Positions 45,324-56,869 are shown, counted from the first letter of the stretch. The stretch is DNA of 64,000 nucleotides from Heterocephalus glaber (GCF_000247695.1 NW_004624742.1:32913611-32977610); one strand, 5' to 3'. The notes: generated from the letters alone by a model not told the origin. A program made the numbers and translations.

Positions 45324-45870
45324 TCAGTCAGTACTTACTAGAGAAACAGATTTAATACAAGATATACAAATATATAAGAATTAACAAGACTGGCTTACAA
45401 TGGCCACTCACAGCTTTGGGTGTAGAAGAGTGCAAAAGGTTTGTCTGTGCATTGGGGATACAAAGGACGCAGTTGAAGGCTTGGAGCTCACGTTAGTGTC
45501 CCATGGGTGTCCATATCAGGAGGGCAAAGTGTTTGGGATGGAAAGCCAAAGGTTCTGGGCTGGAGGCTGAAGGACCTGCACCAGAAGGCTGAAGAGTCTG
45601 TGCCGGGGGTTGAAGAACCTTTGCTAGAAGACAGGAGGTGACATCCAAGATGAAGGCAAACACTGGAGGGCCTCCAAAGAAACAGAAATGATCCTTCTTT
45701 CTTTATTTTCTTTTTATGTCATTCTAGTGATAATGCTTTCTAGGGTGGGTCTTCCACACCCAGAATTATGGTAAGCCAATTTACTTGAGTGTTTCTTTTC
45801 TCTTTTTTTGCCAGGCAGGTGCTAGTTGGGTGTTTCTTACTCAAATTGAGACAATCAATCAACCATCACA
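45324..45870 (-). mobile_element. LTR-like repeat, antisense, family uncertain
   Basis: Starts 'gtatcagtcagtacttacta' then 'gagaaacagatttaatacaa' and ends 'caatcaatcaaccatcacaa', a known mammalian LTR-like frame ('gtcagggttctctagagaaacagaa...aaccatcaca'). It is not alike enough to 41700-42070 to be the partner LTR, so it may be a separate insertion. Contains degenerate 'ggctgaag' repeats at 45560-45620. Confidence 0.4.
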
Positions 45871-46905
45871 AGCAGCAATATTTAAATTCATTGAAACTTC
45901 GGGAATAAAGTAAACCTTCAAAAGTATAGGATGAGTTAAATAAATTTGTCAATACAACAAAGTACTGTATATACATTTAAAATGTTGTTGTAGAGACATA
46001 AGTATTGATGTATAAAGATATCTGTGTTTTATTGCCAACTGGGGAAGGTTTTTTAAATATTTAAAGCTGTATAATCTTCCTTTGGTGTAACAAAAAAATA
46101 AAATAAAAGTTCCTGTGCATGTGCATGAAAACTTTGAATAAAGAAAAATTCTAATACCTTGCTGCATTTAGTTTATCCCATTACAATTTTGAGATAACAC
46201 AAGTTTATATTTGTATAGTTCAGTTTTTAAAATCCACAATTTCTACATATATCCCTAAGTTAACTAAATTAGACAAAATATCATAGCAATATGTTGCCAT
46301 TCCCAAAAAACAGGAATATGCATTCAGGGCTGGTGCAGAGGGAGAATTTCATGTAGCATCCTGGCTTAGAAATTGTGCCTATAAGCACTGAGCACATTGC
46401 TGAAGGGGCCATGAAGTTCCAGAGTGATTTTGTTTAAACTTGCAGAAGGCAAACAAGGGAGATTGTGAGTATAAAAGATTAAATTTCAGAGCAGTAAAGG
46501 TTGACTCAAATACCTAAAAGTTGCATGGTTGGTCGGGAGACTCCTGGGAATAATGCCTGTGGGGTACTGTGATGCAACAGTGTTTGGGGTTTTGCTGTAA
46601 AATTAGGAGTCCTGATTCACAAGAGCTGATTTTAACACTGACTAATCTTCTTTGCTTTTCAAAATAGGTGAATTTAGAATTTATATTTACTGTGATTAGT
46701 TAACAAAGTGACCAGAATAGTTAACTGTTTTTTTTTCATTGCTTAAATTGACTTTCTTTAGTACCTATCTACCATAACACCTTGTTCTCAATTTTGGCTT
46801 TGCCTATCCATTAAGAAAGTTTGGGAGTCAGAGGAAAGGGCACCTCTTCTGTACCTGGGGATGAACAAGGTGTTTGTATCGAGGAAGACTTTAACATGAG
46901 TAAGA
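45871..46905. other. Unannotated AT-rich stretch
   Basis: No gene or confident repeat is recognised. Confidence 0.3.
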
Positions 46906-46909
46906 TTGT

Positions 46910-47165
46910 ACACTTGCTACTTGTTGAGGGCTCACTGGGCACCAGGCTGAGTGATCAGGATTTTATGTGCTTTATCTTGATATATATTATTTTTCTGATC
47001 TCACAGATGAGAAGCTAAAAATCAAAGATGGGAAATAATTTGTCAAAAGTCACATAATTATATAGTTATATTAATTATAATATAAATAAATACATTAATT
47101 ATATTCGGGGCTGAGATTCAAAGTCAAGTCTTTTGAACATAAAGCCCATAGCTATGACCAGTATA
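46910..47165 (-). repeat. MIR SINE split by an AT-rich insertion
   Basis: Antisense MIR: 'gggcaccaggctgagtgatc', 'atgtgctttatcttgatata', 'ctgatctcacagatgagaag', 'aatttgtcaaaagtcacata', then an A/T-only tract (about 47051-47103), then 'gctgagattcaaagtcaagt'. The tract looks like an expanded TA/ATTA simple sequence. Confidence 0.65.
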
Positions 47166-47286
47166 GATTACTACCTGAAATTATGAATAAATTCAGTTAA
47201 ATTTTGGAAAATGCTTTTCTTTTTTATTCTTTATGCTGTTTTCTCAAACTTCAGTATACATAGGAACCATCTGAGATATTTTCTAA

Positions 47287-47381
47287 GTGTATGCTATTGT
47301 TTTTTGTGGTGCCGGGCACTGAACCTAGGTTCTAGTGCTTGCTAAAAAACATGCACTCACCACTGACCCATACCACACCCT
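47287..47381 (-). mobile_element. ID-type SINE, old copy
   Basis: 'tttttgtggtgccgggcact' and 'gaacctaggttctagtgctt' resemble the reverse ID 3' half. Direct repeats tgagatattttctaa (47272-47286) and tgagatgttttctaa (47382-47396), one mismatch, flank it. The A-box side is decayed and holds a small insertion ('aaaaaacatg'). Confidence 0.8.
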
Positions 47382-47479
47382 TGAGATGTTTTCTAAAAAT
47401 ATAAGTTTGTTTTCCTGTTTCAGAGGTTCCAGTTCGATAGGTTCAGAGTGATACAAGTATCTGCTTTACCATCCAGCAT

Positions 47480-47960
47480 CCTGCATGATTATGTGCCAGT
47501 AGTCTGAGGTTTGGAGTGAAGAGTTGCTGCTATTCTTCAAAGAACCTGCTCATCACTCTGCGTGGGATCTTTTTCCATCTCCTATTTCCTCTAATGGCTG
47601 GTGCTTTGTGTTGATTTCTTCATGGAGTCATTTCTGTCTTCCTTAAGTAGATTGGTTTGACCCTTCTCTATTGTTCAATATATCTTTTTACATAACTTTC
47701 ATTTTTTAAATTATCATACTCAAGGGGCCGGGGATTTAGCTCAGTAGTATCACTGCTTGCCTCACAAGCACAAGGTCCTGAGTGCAATCCCCGGTACGCC
47801 CCCCCAAATTATCATACTCTATTATAATTTTTTGTTTGTCTGCTTCCAGACTGAACTATGAAATCTTTGAAGACAATACACTGAATATAATGGGTATATT
47901 GGATGCTCAAGGCAACCCCAATTAAAAGGGTAGTAACAACTGTGTTGATCCCTACAACAC
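47480..47960 (+). mobile_element. L2 LINE 3' end, interrupted by an ID SINE
   Basis: 'cctgctcatcactctgcgtg', 'gatttcttcatggagtcatt', 'tctgtcttccttaagtagat', then after the SINE 'cagactgaactatgaaatct', 'ttgaagacaatacactgaat' and 'atgctcaaggcaaccc' follow the L2 3' order ('agactgtgagctccttgagg...'). Confidence 0.5.
47722..47805 (+). mobile_element. ID-type SINE nested in L2
   Basis: 'ggggccggggatttagctca' (A box), 'cactgcttgcctcacaagca', 'gtcctgagtgcaatccccgg' (B box), ending in a C-rich tail 'cgcccccc' where an A tail is expected. Exact 14-bp target-site duplications aaattatcatactc at 47708-47721 and 47806-47819. The C-rich tail is odd for this family. Confidence 0.95.
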
Positions 47961-48439
47961 TGCATAAAGTGAAGATAGGTTGCAGGAGAGTAGACATATC
48001 GAGATATCATTCTTTTGTAAGTTAAAAGTACATTATACTAAAGTACCCTGCTCAGTGAATTGGGTACTAATTTGGCATCCAAATTTGAGAAACCAGTTTT
48101 ATCCTAAAAGACTGCAGTGCAAATGCCCCGAACATGAACTTTTATTATTTTAATTAATGTCAAAATTTTGGTTAATGTTATGAGGAAAGAAAGAGCTACT
48201 TTGGGAATGATTTGGGGAATATAATAACATCCCTGTCTCTGGAAACTTACACAGGATTGAATGGCTAGATGGCCACTTGGGTGTTTTGCAGAGACCAGGT
48301 TAAGGACGGGCCAGGTGCCTTTCATTAAAAATGGATTCAAGTTTTAAAAAAGAAACAGAATAAAAGTCCTGTTGTTTAATGCTAGATAGTTTGTAAAGTA
48401 TAGGTGTGAGACTGAGGAGCAAGTGCTTTGGCCTTGTAC

Positions 48440-49310
48440 CAATCTTTTTGTTTTTAAATAAGATCTTTATTATCAATTACCTTAATTGTAAATAGACTAA
48501 ATTCTCCAATTAAAAGACATAAAATGACTCAATGGATTAAAACACAAGACTCAAGTATTTCCTGCTTATAAGAAACTCACTGAAAGCTAAGGGATGGACA
48601 AAGATATTTTACACAACTGGAATGAAAAAGAAAGCAGAAGCATCTCCATTTATATCAGGAAAAAATCAACTGAAAATAAACAAGAGACAAAATAGGTCAT
48701 TGTATAATGTTAAAGATTCAATTCAGTAGGATGAAAGAAATAATAATTCTAAATATATATTCACTCAATATCAGTGCACCTAAGGATGCAAAAGAATGGA
48801 TAGACCCAAAGGAAGATATAGAATATAATACAATAATAATAGGTGATATTAACACTCTTCTTTCAGCAATAGATAGATCATCCAGACAGAAAATCAACAA
48901 AGAAATGGAGTCAAACCGTACTTGAGACAATTGGACCTAATAGACTTCTACAGAATATTTCATGCAATAATTTCAGAATATACGCTCTGCTCAAAAGCAC
49001 ATGGGACACTTTCCAGGGTAGACTGTATGGTAATGTACAAAACAAGTCTCAACAATATTATTTAAAATGTAAATATACTGAATAACCTTCCAACCAAAAT
49101 GCAATAAAACTAGAATAATCAACAAGAAAAACTGGATACTATATAAATGCATGGAAATTTAACAATATGTTTCTCAATAACCAATGGATCAATGAAGGAA
49201 TTAAGAAATAAATTTTAAAATTTGTTGAAACAAATGAAAATGGAAAAAACATATAGCAAAGCAGAGCTATGAGAAAAGTTTATAGCGATAAACACCTGCA
49301 TAAAAAGGAA
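48440..49310 (+). mobile_element. L1 ORF2 endonuclease-domain fragment
   Basis: 'aatagactaaattctccaat', 'aaaagacataaaatgactca', 'tgcttataagaaactcactg', 'taataattctaaatatatat', 'ataggtgatattaacactct' and 'tagatagatcatccagacag' follow the 5' half of L1 ORF2. The piece at 48707-48925 translates to 'IILNIYSLNISAPKDA' and 'IIGDINTLLSAIDRSSRQ', matching endonuclease-domain motifs. Stops break it. It ends where the CRCP pseudogene begins, suggesting that the pseudogene landed in it or beside it. Confidence 0.75.
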
Positions 49311-49317
49311 AGATCTC

Positions 49318-50735
49318 TACAGCACCCAGCCTGCACTGCTGCTCTCCGGACCTGCACCGCGACTCGCAGCCGAGCAGGAGACTGGGTTCTCCGCGGTTGC
49401 GCAGCGAGGTCTCCTTGTCCGCGATAAGGCGGGGCGCCATGGAAGTGAAGGATGCAAATTCTGCGCTGCTCTGTAACTACAGGGTGTTCCAGTTATTAAC
49501 TGATCTGAAAGAGCAGCCTAGAGAGTGGGAAGAATAAACAGTGCCAGGCAGCAGAACTTGAACATCGTCACCAGGAAACATTAAAGAACTCATCAAAAAC
49601 TCCATGCAGACACCAGAGTCCTGAGATTGTCAGAGAATTTCTCACAGCCATGAAAAGCCACAAACTGAGCAAAGCTGAAAAGCTGCAGCTGCTGAACCAC
49701 AGGCCGGTGACTGCTGTGGAGGTCCAGCTGATGGCGAGGGACGCAGAAGAGCAGGTCACGGGGGAAGAGCAGGGGAAGACCTTCTCACGCCGTCCTGAGC
49801 GGCCTGCCTGCCACCTGGAGACCAAGCAGAAGACGGACGCCAGCGGAGACGACCAGGAAGGCCCAGCCCAGAGGGGCACCGCACCGGCCAGCTGCTCACG
49901 AACTAGGGGTCTGGCAGCCGCTTCCTGGACATTCGGGGGATTGTTTACTCGGTTTCCCTTCTATCCCAATCGCCTGTTGTCATGGTTAGTTGGGGAAAAT
50001 CACAGAAATACGGTGAATGGAGATGTTTGGGCCTCAGGGAGAAAAGACGCGGTGAAGCCAGGCGCGGTTATCAGGCAGAGAGCGGGGAAGGACAGTGACT
50101 GTGGCCCGCGGCCGAGCGACGCTTCCTGTGGCCTTTGCTGCTCGTGGGAGGCCTGTGTGTCCACAGACGGTGAAGCTTGCATGGCCTCTGATGAGCTGCG
50201 TGGTGATCGCTTTCATCTGCTGTCCGCGGGGATCCAAGCAGACCTCAGCGCTGTGGGCGAGAGCTGAATTATGAAAACCCAGAGCCCTGAACAGTTGCTG
50301 TGAGGCGCTGAGCTCTTGCCTGAGGAAATCTCCTTAGCAGTGGAGATGAGAAAGCAGAGGAGTAAAGTTCGGCCGGCCGGCCTTCCGAGAGGACTTGTTT
50401 ATGTATGGGCTCTGACTGGCCGAAACCCAGGACACCAGGCCCTGGGGCTTCCTGACCGCCCTGTTTCCTGTCCTGAGACGGCAGCGGACGGGAAGGTGGG
50501 GAAGAGACCAGCCGAGCCTCACTCCCTTGTGCTATCTTGTTGCCAGTGTTGCCAGTGCTAGAACTCTGCTTGCTGAAAGATGACCTTGGACAGTTCCTTA
50601 ACCCCTTTCTTTACCCCTGCAGTGGTGACAACAATGCCCGCTGTGCAGATTGTTGGGATAACTTGAAAAAATTGATGTGAATTTCTGTGTGGTGACTGAC
50701 AGACACAACCAAACATTTAGAACATATTACCGGGT
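49318..50735 (+). pseudogene. CRCP: Processed pseudogene of CRCP (RNA polymerase III subunit RPC9)
   Basis: The parent gene encodes a small nuclear protein that is both a Pol III stalk subunit (RPC9) and the CGRP-receptor component. A GC-rich 5'UTR-like stretch (49318-49438) precedes an ATG at 49439, which opens MEVKDANSALLCNYRVFQLL, the CRCP N-terminus. A frameshift near 49520 leads to a TAA at 49535-49537. Homology then continues in other frames: 'CRHQSPEIVREFLTAMKSHK' at about 49600-49660, then 'LSKAEKLQLLNHRPVTAVEV' in the frame from 49650. The C-terminal acidic end (about 49880) has lost its stop and reads on to 50267. No introns interrupt the homology, so it is retroposed. A clear poly-A or target-site duplication was not found, and the 3' limit is approximate. 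Confidence 0.85.
50565..50705 (+). repeat. MIR SINE relic, possibly in the pseudogene 3'UTR
   Basis: 'gatgaccttggacagttcct', 'taacccctttctttacccctgc' minus two bases, and 'cagattgttgggataacttg' resemble MIR. It may have been carried as part of the CRCP mRNA 3'UTR or belong to the insertion site. Confidence 0.45.
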
Positions 50736-52075
50736 ATGATTAAAATGATGAAGGAATGATTCGGGCCTAGGTTTGGGAGTTAAATTAGCATACTTTTAAG
50801 ATCTTTCTGCAGACCATATTTCTATGGTAAGGATTAACTGTACAGCCTCATGGCACAGAAAGAAAACAAAAGCAAAAGGAAAAACCATCATCCTTTGTTA
50901 CAATAACATTTGATACATAGATTACCACTGGCTTCCCATTTCAGCTTCATTGTGGAGTTTGGCGAGATTTTTCAGCCGTAGTCCCTCTTCTTTCCTATTT
51001 TATTTGCTACTGTTTTTGCAAAAAGGAAAAGCCTGGTTGTGTCCATAATCTCTTATGGCTTCCAAATTAGACAAGGGCTCCCCCAGAGGGAATCAGACCC
51101 CCTTGCAGTGTGGCGCTCTCTGGCTGCCTGGTCCAGAGGACTAGGGCTTGTGAGTCCACACTGCTGGAGATTGGTGGCACTTAGTTGCTGCCAAGGCTGG
51201 CAGACCTTTAGGATGGCATCTGGTGACCTTTCGTTGAGCCCTTGGGTCCTCCATCTGAGACTCTGCTCTTGGCAGGGATGTAATCCACCTCCAACAGGAG
51301 GGCTGGCGAGGTGGGGTAACATGGGGTTAGGGGCCGCCTCACTCTCTGGAGCAGGGGATTCTGCTGCACACTGACCCTGAGCTCGACAAGAGAGCTGGCT
51401 TCCAGCAAGAGCCCAGGGTGAGAGAGTTACAACTGGACACTTCCCCTCAGTTATGATCCTCAGCACCTCAGTGATCCTCTAATTCCTCTGCTTCCTGGAT
51501 GTCCCTAAACTCTCATGGTTCCTGGAGCAGCCATTGAGGTTAGAAGTACGTACATGGAAGCCAGCTGTGTCTCCTCTCCAAGACACTATTGATGGCATTT
51601 CCCCTCTTTCTTTTGAAATGGAAAATTTCTATTTCCAGTAGGTAGCTCACCCAGGAGCCTGGTAGAAAGAGCTGTGTGTCTGTGAGCAAGTGAACAACAA
51701 ATGCTCATTGAGGGATTGTTCGTGCTAACTGAAGACACAGGCCATTTCTCAGCTGGAGAGTCAATTTTCATGCTAATTTTAAAGTGCTATGTATTTTTTA
51801 AAAATACAGCTTTTATTTTAAACAGATTGAACAGGTCTTTTTTTTTTTTTTCATATACTGTGGCTGCTTTAAAAGGTAAACAGATTCACCTTGGAACTTC
51901 TCAGCAATTCAGTCCTGAGACTGCCCTGGAAAGAGTTTTGAAGGTGATTACTACAGCCAAAAGAGTTCATTAACTCTGCCCTAAGACCATTTTTGCCTTT
52001 GAATTGTGCATTTCCTCGTTGGTGGCCTGCTTCTCACATTCCCCAAACATTCCTGCACACCCCCCAATTCTATGG
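50736..52075. other. Unannotated stretch
   Basis: No gene or confident repeat is recognised. A T-run of about 14 lies at 51838-51851. Open frames at 51039-51466 occur on both strands of a GC-richer patch and are unsupported. Confidence 0.3.
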
Positions 52076-52079
52076 GCAA

Positions 52080-52330
52080 TAGGATCTCAGATTGAACCCA
52101 TCAGGTAGACTTGGGTTTAAATCTTAGGTCCATTACAGAAAAGGCAGTAGAACTGAATAAATCATATGAATTTTCTGAACCTTAATTTCTTCTTCCTAAA
52201 ATGAGAATATGAGTAACTGCTGATAATTGATTTGGGAATACAGTTATATGGTATATAAATGGCCATATTGTGATTCTCGTGTAGTTTAATGTAGTTCAAC
52301 ATTCAGTAATGCAATTATTTTTGTTGCCAT
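52080..52330 (+). repeat. MIR SINE relic
   Basis: 'tagacttgggtttaaatctt', 'agaactgaataaatcatatg', 'aattttctgaaccttaattt', 'cttcttcctaaaatgagaat' and 'gagtaactgctgataattga' are in MIR order. Confidence 0.6.
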
Positions 52331-53268
52331 TGCAGACCATAGATATTTCTCTTTTCTGAACTCCAATTAGTACTAATTTTTGTTATATTTACTTGACATT
52401 TAGTTGTATGCTGTTTTCTGTTATTTACTTAAATTTTAGACCAATTCTTTTAACACTTTAGAGAACTATATCTTCATTTATGTAAAAGAGCATGTCAGAA
52501 GTCTGTCGCTTACTGAACACTCAGATCAAGGAACAGAGTCGAGCAGCACCTGGAAGCTGTGCATGATCCCTTCTCTCCTTTGTATCTCCCTGAAGGGGCT
52601 GCCACTGACCCCCTTCACATCAACCCTACACCCATGGTCAACCTTACCATCGGTGCCATTTGTATCCAGCCAAATGTAGTTTAAATTTCTCGAGGCCAGG
52701 GAACTCACACCCTTCCTCTGATTGCAAGACCCATTTGTCACATACTGACTTGGAACTTCTGTCCAGTCCTTCTGTCCATCCTCCACTGTGCTTATCTGCA
52801 AAGTCCCATCCTGGGTGAGGCCTACCGTCTTGGCCTCTGCCTCTCCAGGATGGCTAGGCACTCCCAGGGGACAGCCTCTACCACCCAAGCTGAGGCCGTG
52901 GAAATCTGTGCTCGCCAACTTAGCAGGCCAGCTGCCTTGCTCTTCTGATCAACTCTCTTCCACACCTCCTGCCAGCTGGCTCAGAGTTCTTGCTCTTGAT
53001 TCAGACTTCCTGCCTCACCTTTTCCCCAAAGACCTAACAGGTGACTGCACCTTGTTATCAGAAGAAAATGCTCAGGCTGTCAGCAATCTGATCAGTCTCT
53101 GTCACTAAACACACAAATCTGCCTGCGAACTCACCCATGCCATTACAATGTTTTCCCTCCTACTCTGCATTTCCCCCTACTCTGTCTTCTCAAAGACTTC
53201 ACATGTCACCTAGGGTCTCAGTGTTTTGTCAATGCCATGCTTGCCTTTTCTGCACCTCAGTTAGCTCT
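52331..53268. other. Unannotated stretch
   Basis: No gene is recognised. The segment at 52960-53260 has a C/T-rich style reminiscent of L2 but is not called. Confidence 0.3.
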
Positions 53269-53281
53269 TCACCATTGGCAT

Positions 53282-53472
53282 GTTTTGTTTTTTCTTTCTC
53301 ATTACTGGGGATTGACCCAGGACCTTCATACTGAGCTCTATCCCCAGCCCTATTTAAAAGTTTTGTTTTGAGACTGGGTCCACTAAGTTTCCCAGACTGA
53401 ACTCCAATTTTCGATCCTCTTGCCTCAGGCTCCCATTGTGCTGGTTGACAGGTGTGAACCACCAAGCAGGGC
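53282..53472 (-). mobile_element. Dimeric B1-ID SINE (B1-dID type)
   Basis: In plus order: reverse ID half ('actggggattgacccaggac', 'actgagctctatccccagcc', 53300-53345), then reverse B1/7SL half ('agactgggtccactaagttt', 'cttgcctcaggctcccattg', 'tgacaggtgtgaaccacc', 53360-53470). On its own strand this is B1 first and ID second, the B1-dID layout. Exact 13-bp target-site duplications tcaccattggcat at 53269-53281 and 53473-53485 enclose both halves, so they moved as one unit. It is a useful lineage marker for non-murid rodents. Confidence 0.95.
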
Positions 53473-53569
53473 TCACCATTGGCATTTCAGTGTGTCCCAT
53501 ATGATCTTTAAACAATAATAACAAGTGCCTGTCTAAACCCCACATTCCACGCCCACGTTCCTGTCTCTT

Positions 53570-53668
53570 TTCTTTTTCTTTTTTTCCAGTACTGAAACTC
53601 AAACCCAGGACCTTGTGCTTGCCAGGCAGGCAGGGTGCTACTGAGCTACACCCTCTGACTCCTACCTC
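53570..53668 (-). mobile_element. ID-type SINE
   Basis: 'ttttttccagtactgaaact', 'caaacccaggaccttgtgct', 'gccaggcaggcagggtgc' and 'tactgagctacaccctctga' are a reversed ID element. It lies 85 bp after the B1-dID dimer. Flanking repeats are not clear in the pyrimidine-rich context. Confidence 0.85.
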
Positions 53669-54165
53669 TTCTTTCCTGTGGCCTCTCTTTTTTTTGCCCT
53701 CTTCAGCGTGGAGCCCTCCCCCATGATCTCAGGGAAGCGCTCCTTACCAAGACCGCGGTCAGCTTCCTACAGCTAAGGCAAACACACTCCCCAAACCCCA
53801 CTGTTCCCACCAGCCTTTGACGCTGGTGCCAGTGGCCTTTCTCTGAAGCAGCCTCTCAGCCACTGGACCCCACGCTCCTGAATTCCCAGACTGGAAGTTT
53901 CTTCCTAATCCCCGGTAGGCTGTACCCCCTGTAAGCGTGGGCTTTTGTAGAGACATTCTCAGCCTTCTTTTCTTCTCGTGCTACCACTAGGAAAGGGTGA
54001 CTGTAGACAAAATACATGCAGTCCAGTCATTGCCTATAGTTTGGCCTCATTTGAATCAATGAGCTTTGGAGCAGTTATTTTATGTTCAGAGTAATTTGTT
54101 CAGTTTTGAAATGGATCTTTTCCATCATATCAATAATTACAGCTAGAGAGTATAGAGTGCCTTCT
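53669..54165. other. Unannotated stretch
   Basis: No gene or confident repeat is seen. Confidence 0.3.
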
Positions 54166-54169
54166 AGGT

Positions 54170-54690
54170 TCAAGGCATAACTATTTTGAAATTCATTTTT
54201 TCTGATTAAAAATAATATTTTTTATACAGTAAATTTTGAATATTATGAGATATTATAGGAAAAATATAATTCTACCAGCCTCAGATACTGTTAACTTCTT
54301 TTGTACATTTTCCTAGACTTAATGTGCCTACACATTTTACACATACCATCTACATAATTGAAATAGTCATATTTTTGCTTATTTTTATAATTTGACATTT
54401 ATTCACATTATTAGAATTATTCATCACTATTTCATGGCTTCATATATTCCACCATATGAACATAGAAATATTCAATACATCCAAGTGTTACTAAATATTT
54501 CAAATTTTTGCTTTCTCTCTTGCATCTTTTCCTGGGTACACACTCTTAAAGTTGTTCTATGTCATCAAAATGTTTCAGCGGCCTGACTCTTGGTATGTTT
54601 TGTGAGGTCACCCACTTCAGGGATTGATTATATCTCTTGTGGCCATTAGCATTTGAGTTTCTTATTTTCAAAGAAGTTTTCCATATTTAG
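54170..54690. repeat. AT-rich decayed repeat, possibly L1ME-like
   Basis: 'tctaccagcctcagatactg' and 'ttcctagacttaatgtgcct' recall the old unit 'ccaccacccagagataaccactgttaacatt'. Later 'ttcatggcttcatatattcc' recalls antisense L1 ends. Decayed, and the family is uncertain. Confidence 0.25.
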
Positions 54691-56635
54691 AACGATGCCT
54701 TGTTATTGTTTTGATTTATAAATCTGAGTTATTAAACAAGGCTGATCTTCGGTTAATTTTATCATCTGTATTTTTAATATCATTCCTACAGTAATTTCCT
54801 TGTTTTCTTTTCTTGATATTGACTGCAACTAGAAGCGTGCTGGGAGAGAAGACATGTTGAGGAGGGAGCTGAGGAGATGCCACAGCTGGGAGTGGTGAAC
54901 CCTCTGACTTTCTTCCTTCTTCAGATGCCATGCTGAAAATGCCTGTTAGGGTTGTAAATAGAAATGTGATGACCCTGAGTGTTCCTTTTTCACACTGCCC
55001 ACTACTTACAGTAAGGGTTTTGGAGCAGATGTGGAAGAGTACTGGGAAGGGTGAAGACAGCATAAGGCCCAAGACAGAATACCATGGTCTGTTTGTGGCA
55101 AATGACAGATAATTGGCCTTGCTCAGTGCTGAGACTCCAGGTTCCCACGACCAGCCCAACGCTTTCTGCCTCTTGCACAACCAAGCTCATAGTGCTCTGC
55201 CTTAGCAGTCACGAGGTACACACCTGTTTCTCCCTGGCAGGCAAGAGGAGAATCCGCAAGCAGGTGCTCTAGTGGCACTGAAGAAACCCGCTACGGGCAC
55301 TGCAGAGCAGGCAAGAAGGGATCCACTGGCTCCTTCCGAGCCCTCTGCCCAGCACACCAGCAACCTCCTAGGTGACGGTGATCAGCAAGGCAGCAAGCAC
55401 CCGGACAACACCCAGCAACCAGAAGACACCCAGCAGCTCCCAGCAGGGGCATGCAGCAGCACATATGTGGATGGCAGAGTGAGTAACAAAAATACAGCAC
55501 TCTTCTTGGTAACTTTGTAGGAAAATACAGATTAAAACAGGCTCACATGAGCATGCATGTGTACAAATGGAAGTTAATACATTTTGTGTGAAATAGAAAT
55601 TAGAGACAATTTTTTTCAATCTGAAAATGAATTCCAAAGCCATTCTGTCAATTGCATCTTTGTTGACCACTAATGGAGTTGGTTAACCTGTGCTGCCCAT
55701 AGTTAACTCAATAGTCAGTAATAAATACAGTGATTAAGCATCACTAGCCATGCAAAGTTCAGGCCTGTAGCAGGAGGAAAGTCTGTCAGCTTTCACATTG
55801 CAAGAGGAGATCACTTATCTTCCAAATCAAATGCAGTCATGCCTAAATAAAAAAAGAAATTACAGGCCCCAAACTGTCCTGATAGAAAAATATATTGCTG
55901 CACTCTGTTAACAATCAACTAAACAATCCACAACAAATTTACTTGATAATGAGGAACTAAATGATTAGTAATTTCTAATTAAAAATCAAGTATAGCAGCA
56001 ATCAAAAACTGGATCTAAATGAAGACAAAACTAATGATTCATTGATAACAAAGTACCATTTCCAAAAATTGCTGAAATTGCAATGAACAGATACATAGAG
56101 TAGGAGTTGTGCAGTGCTGTCAAGCATCAAGTGACAGCCAGATATTTTAGTAGAATACTGATGAGAATCTGCAGCGAACTCTAACACAATTATTTTTAGT
56201 TTGTTATTTCAATAGCCCTTTTTAAATCACTGGATATTAGCTAAACTTCAGTCATGTGAGAAAACAAATGCCTGTGGATTTGTGATCTTTTGCTCCCAAG
56301 AACCATGCAAAGGATTATAAATGTGGGGTAGGTGTTGCCCACCAGTGAACTTCAGACTGTACTCAGCAAGGTCGAGTTGAACACTGACATCCACCTGTAA
56401 GAGTGACTTCCCCCAGCCTAGGCTGGAACTCAGTTCTCCCAATAATTAAACCTTATTTAATAGGTTTCTTTGGCTTTCCTGTGATTGGTCCTTGAATTTC
56501 AGGCCTGCTTCAAGCAGGAGGGAATGAATCTGCAGGGGAAAGTAACCTAGTATGGACTTCCAAGGGCCTCTGAGTTTTTCCTAATCTAGACTCTGAGAAC
56601 TGACATGTTTCTTTGTGTTTTTGTCGCTCTCTGGA
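54691..56635. other. Unannotated stretch
   Basis: A minus-strand frame of 154 codons (54716-55180) and a plus-strand frame of 82 codons (55272-55520) are open but unrecognised and unsupported by splice signals. No confident repeat is seen. Confidence 0.3.
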
Positions 56636-56639
56636 GATA

Positions 56640-56830
56640 ACCTTGGTAATACTATTGCAGTTATGAAAGACTTTATTATTGACATTGATTTTGAGTAAAT
56701 TTTATTATTTGCTTTTTTGGAATTTACTCTATGAGGTGGGTACCACTGTTACTTCAATCACCATAATATAGATGATCAAACTGAAACTTGGAAAAGTTAA
56801 AATCACTCAGAAGTGTGCAGATATTTGCCA
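56640..56830 (-). repeat. MIR SINE relic
   Basis: 'ctctatgaggtgggtaccac', 'aatatagatgatcaaactga' and 'aacttggaaaagttaaaatc' follow antisense MIR order. Diverged. Confidence 0.45.
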
Positions 56831-56869
56831 AGGTTTTCTTTTTAGTTTTGTTTACTGTCTCTTTTCTTC

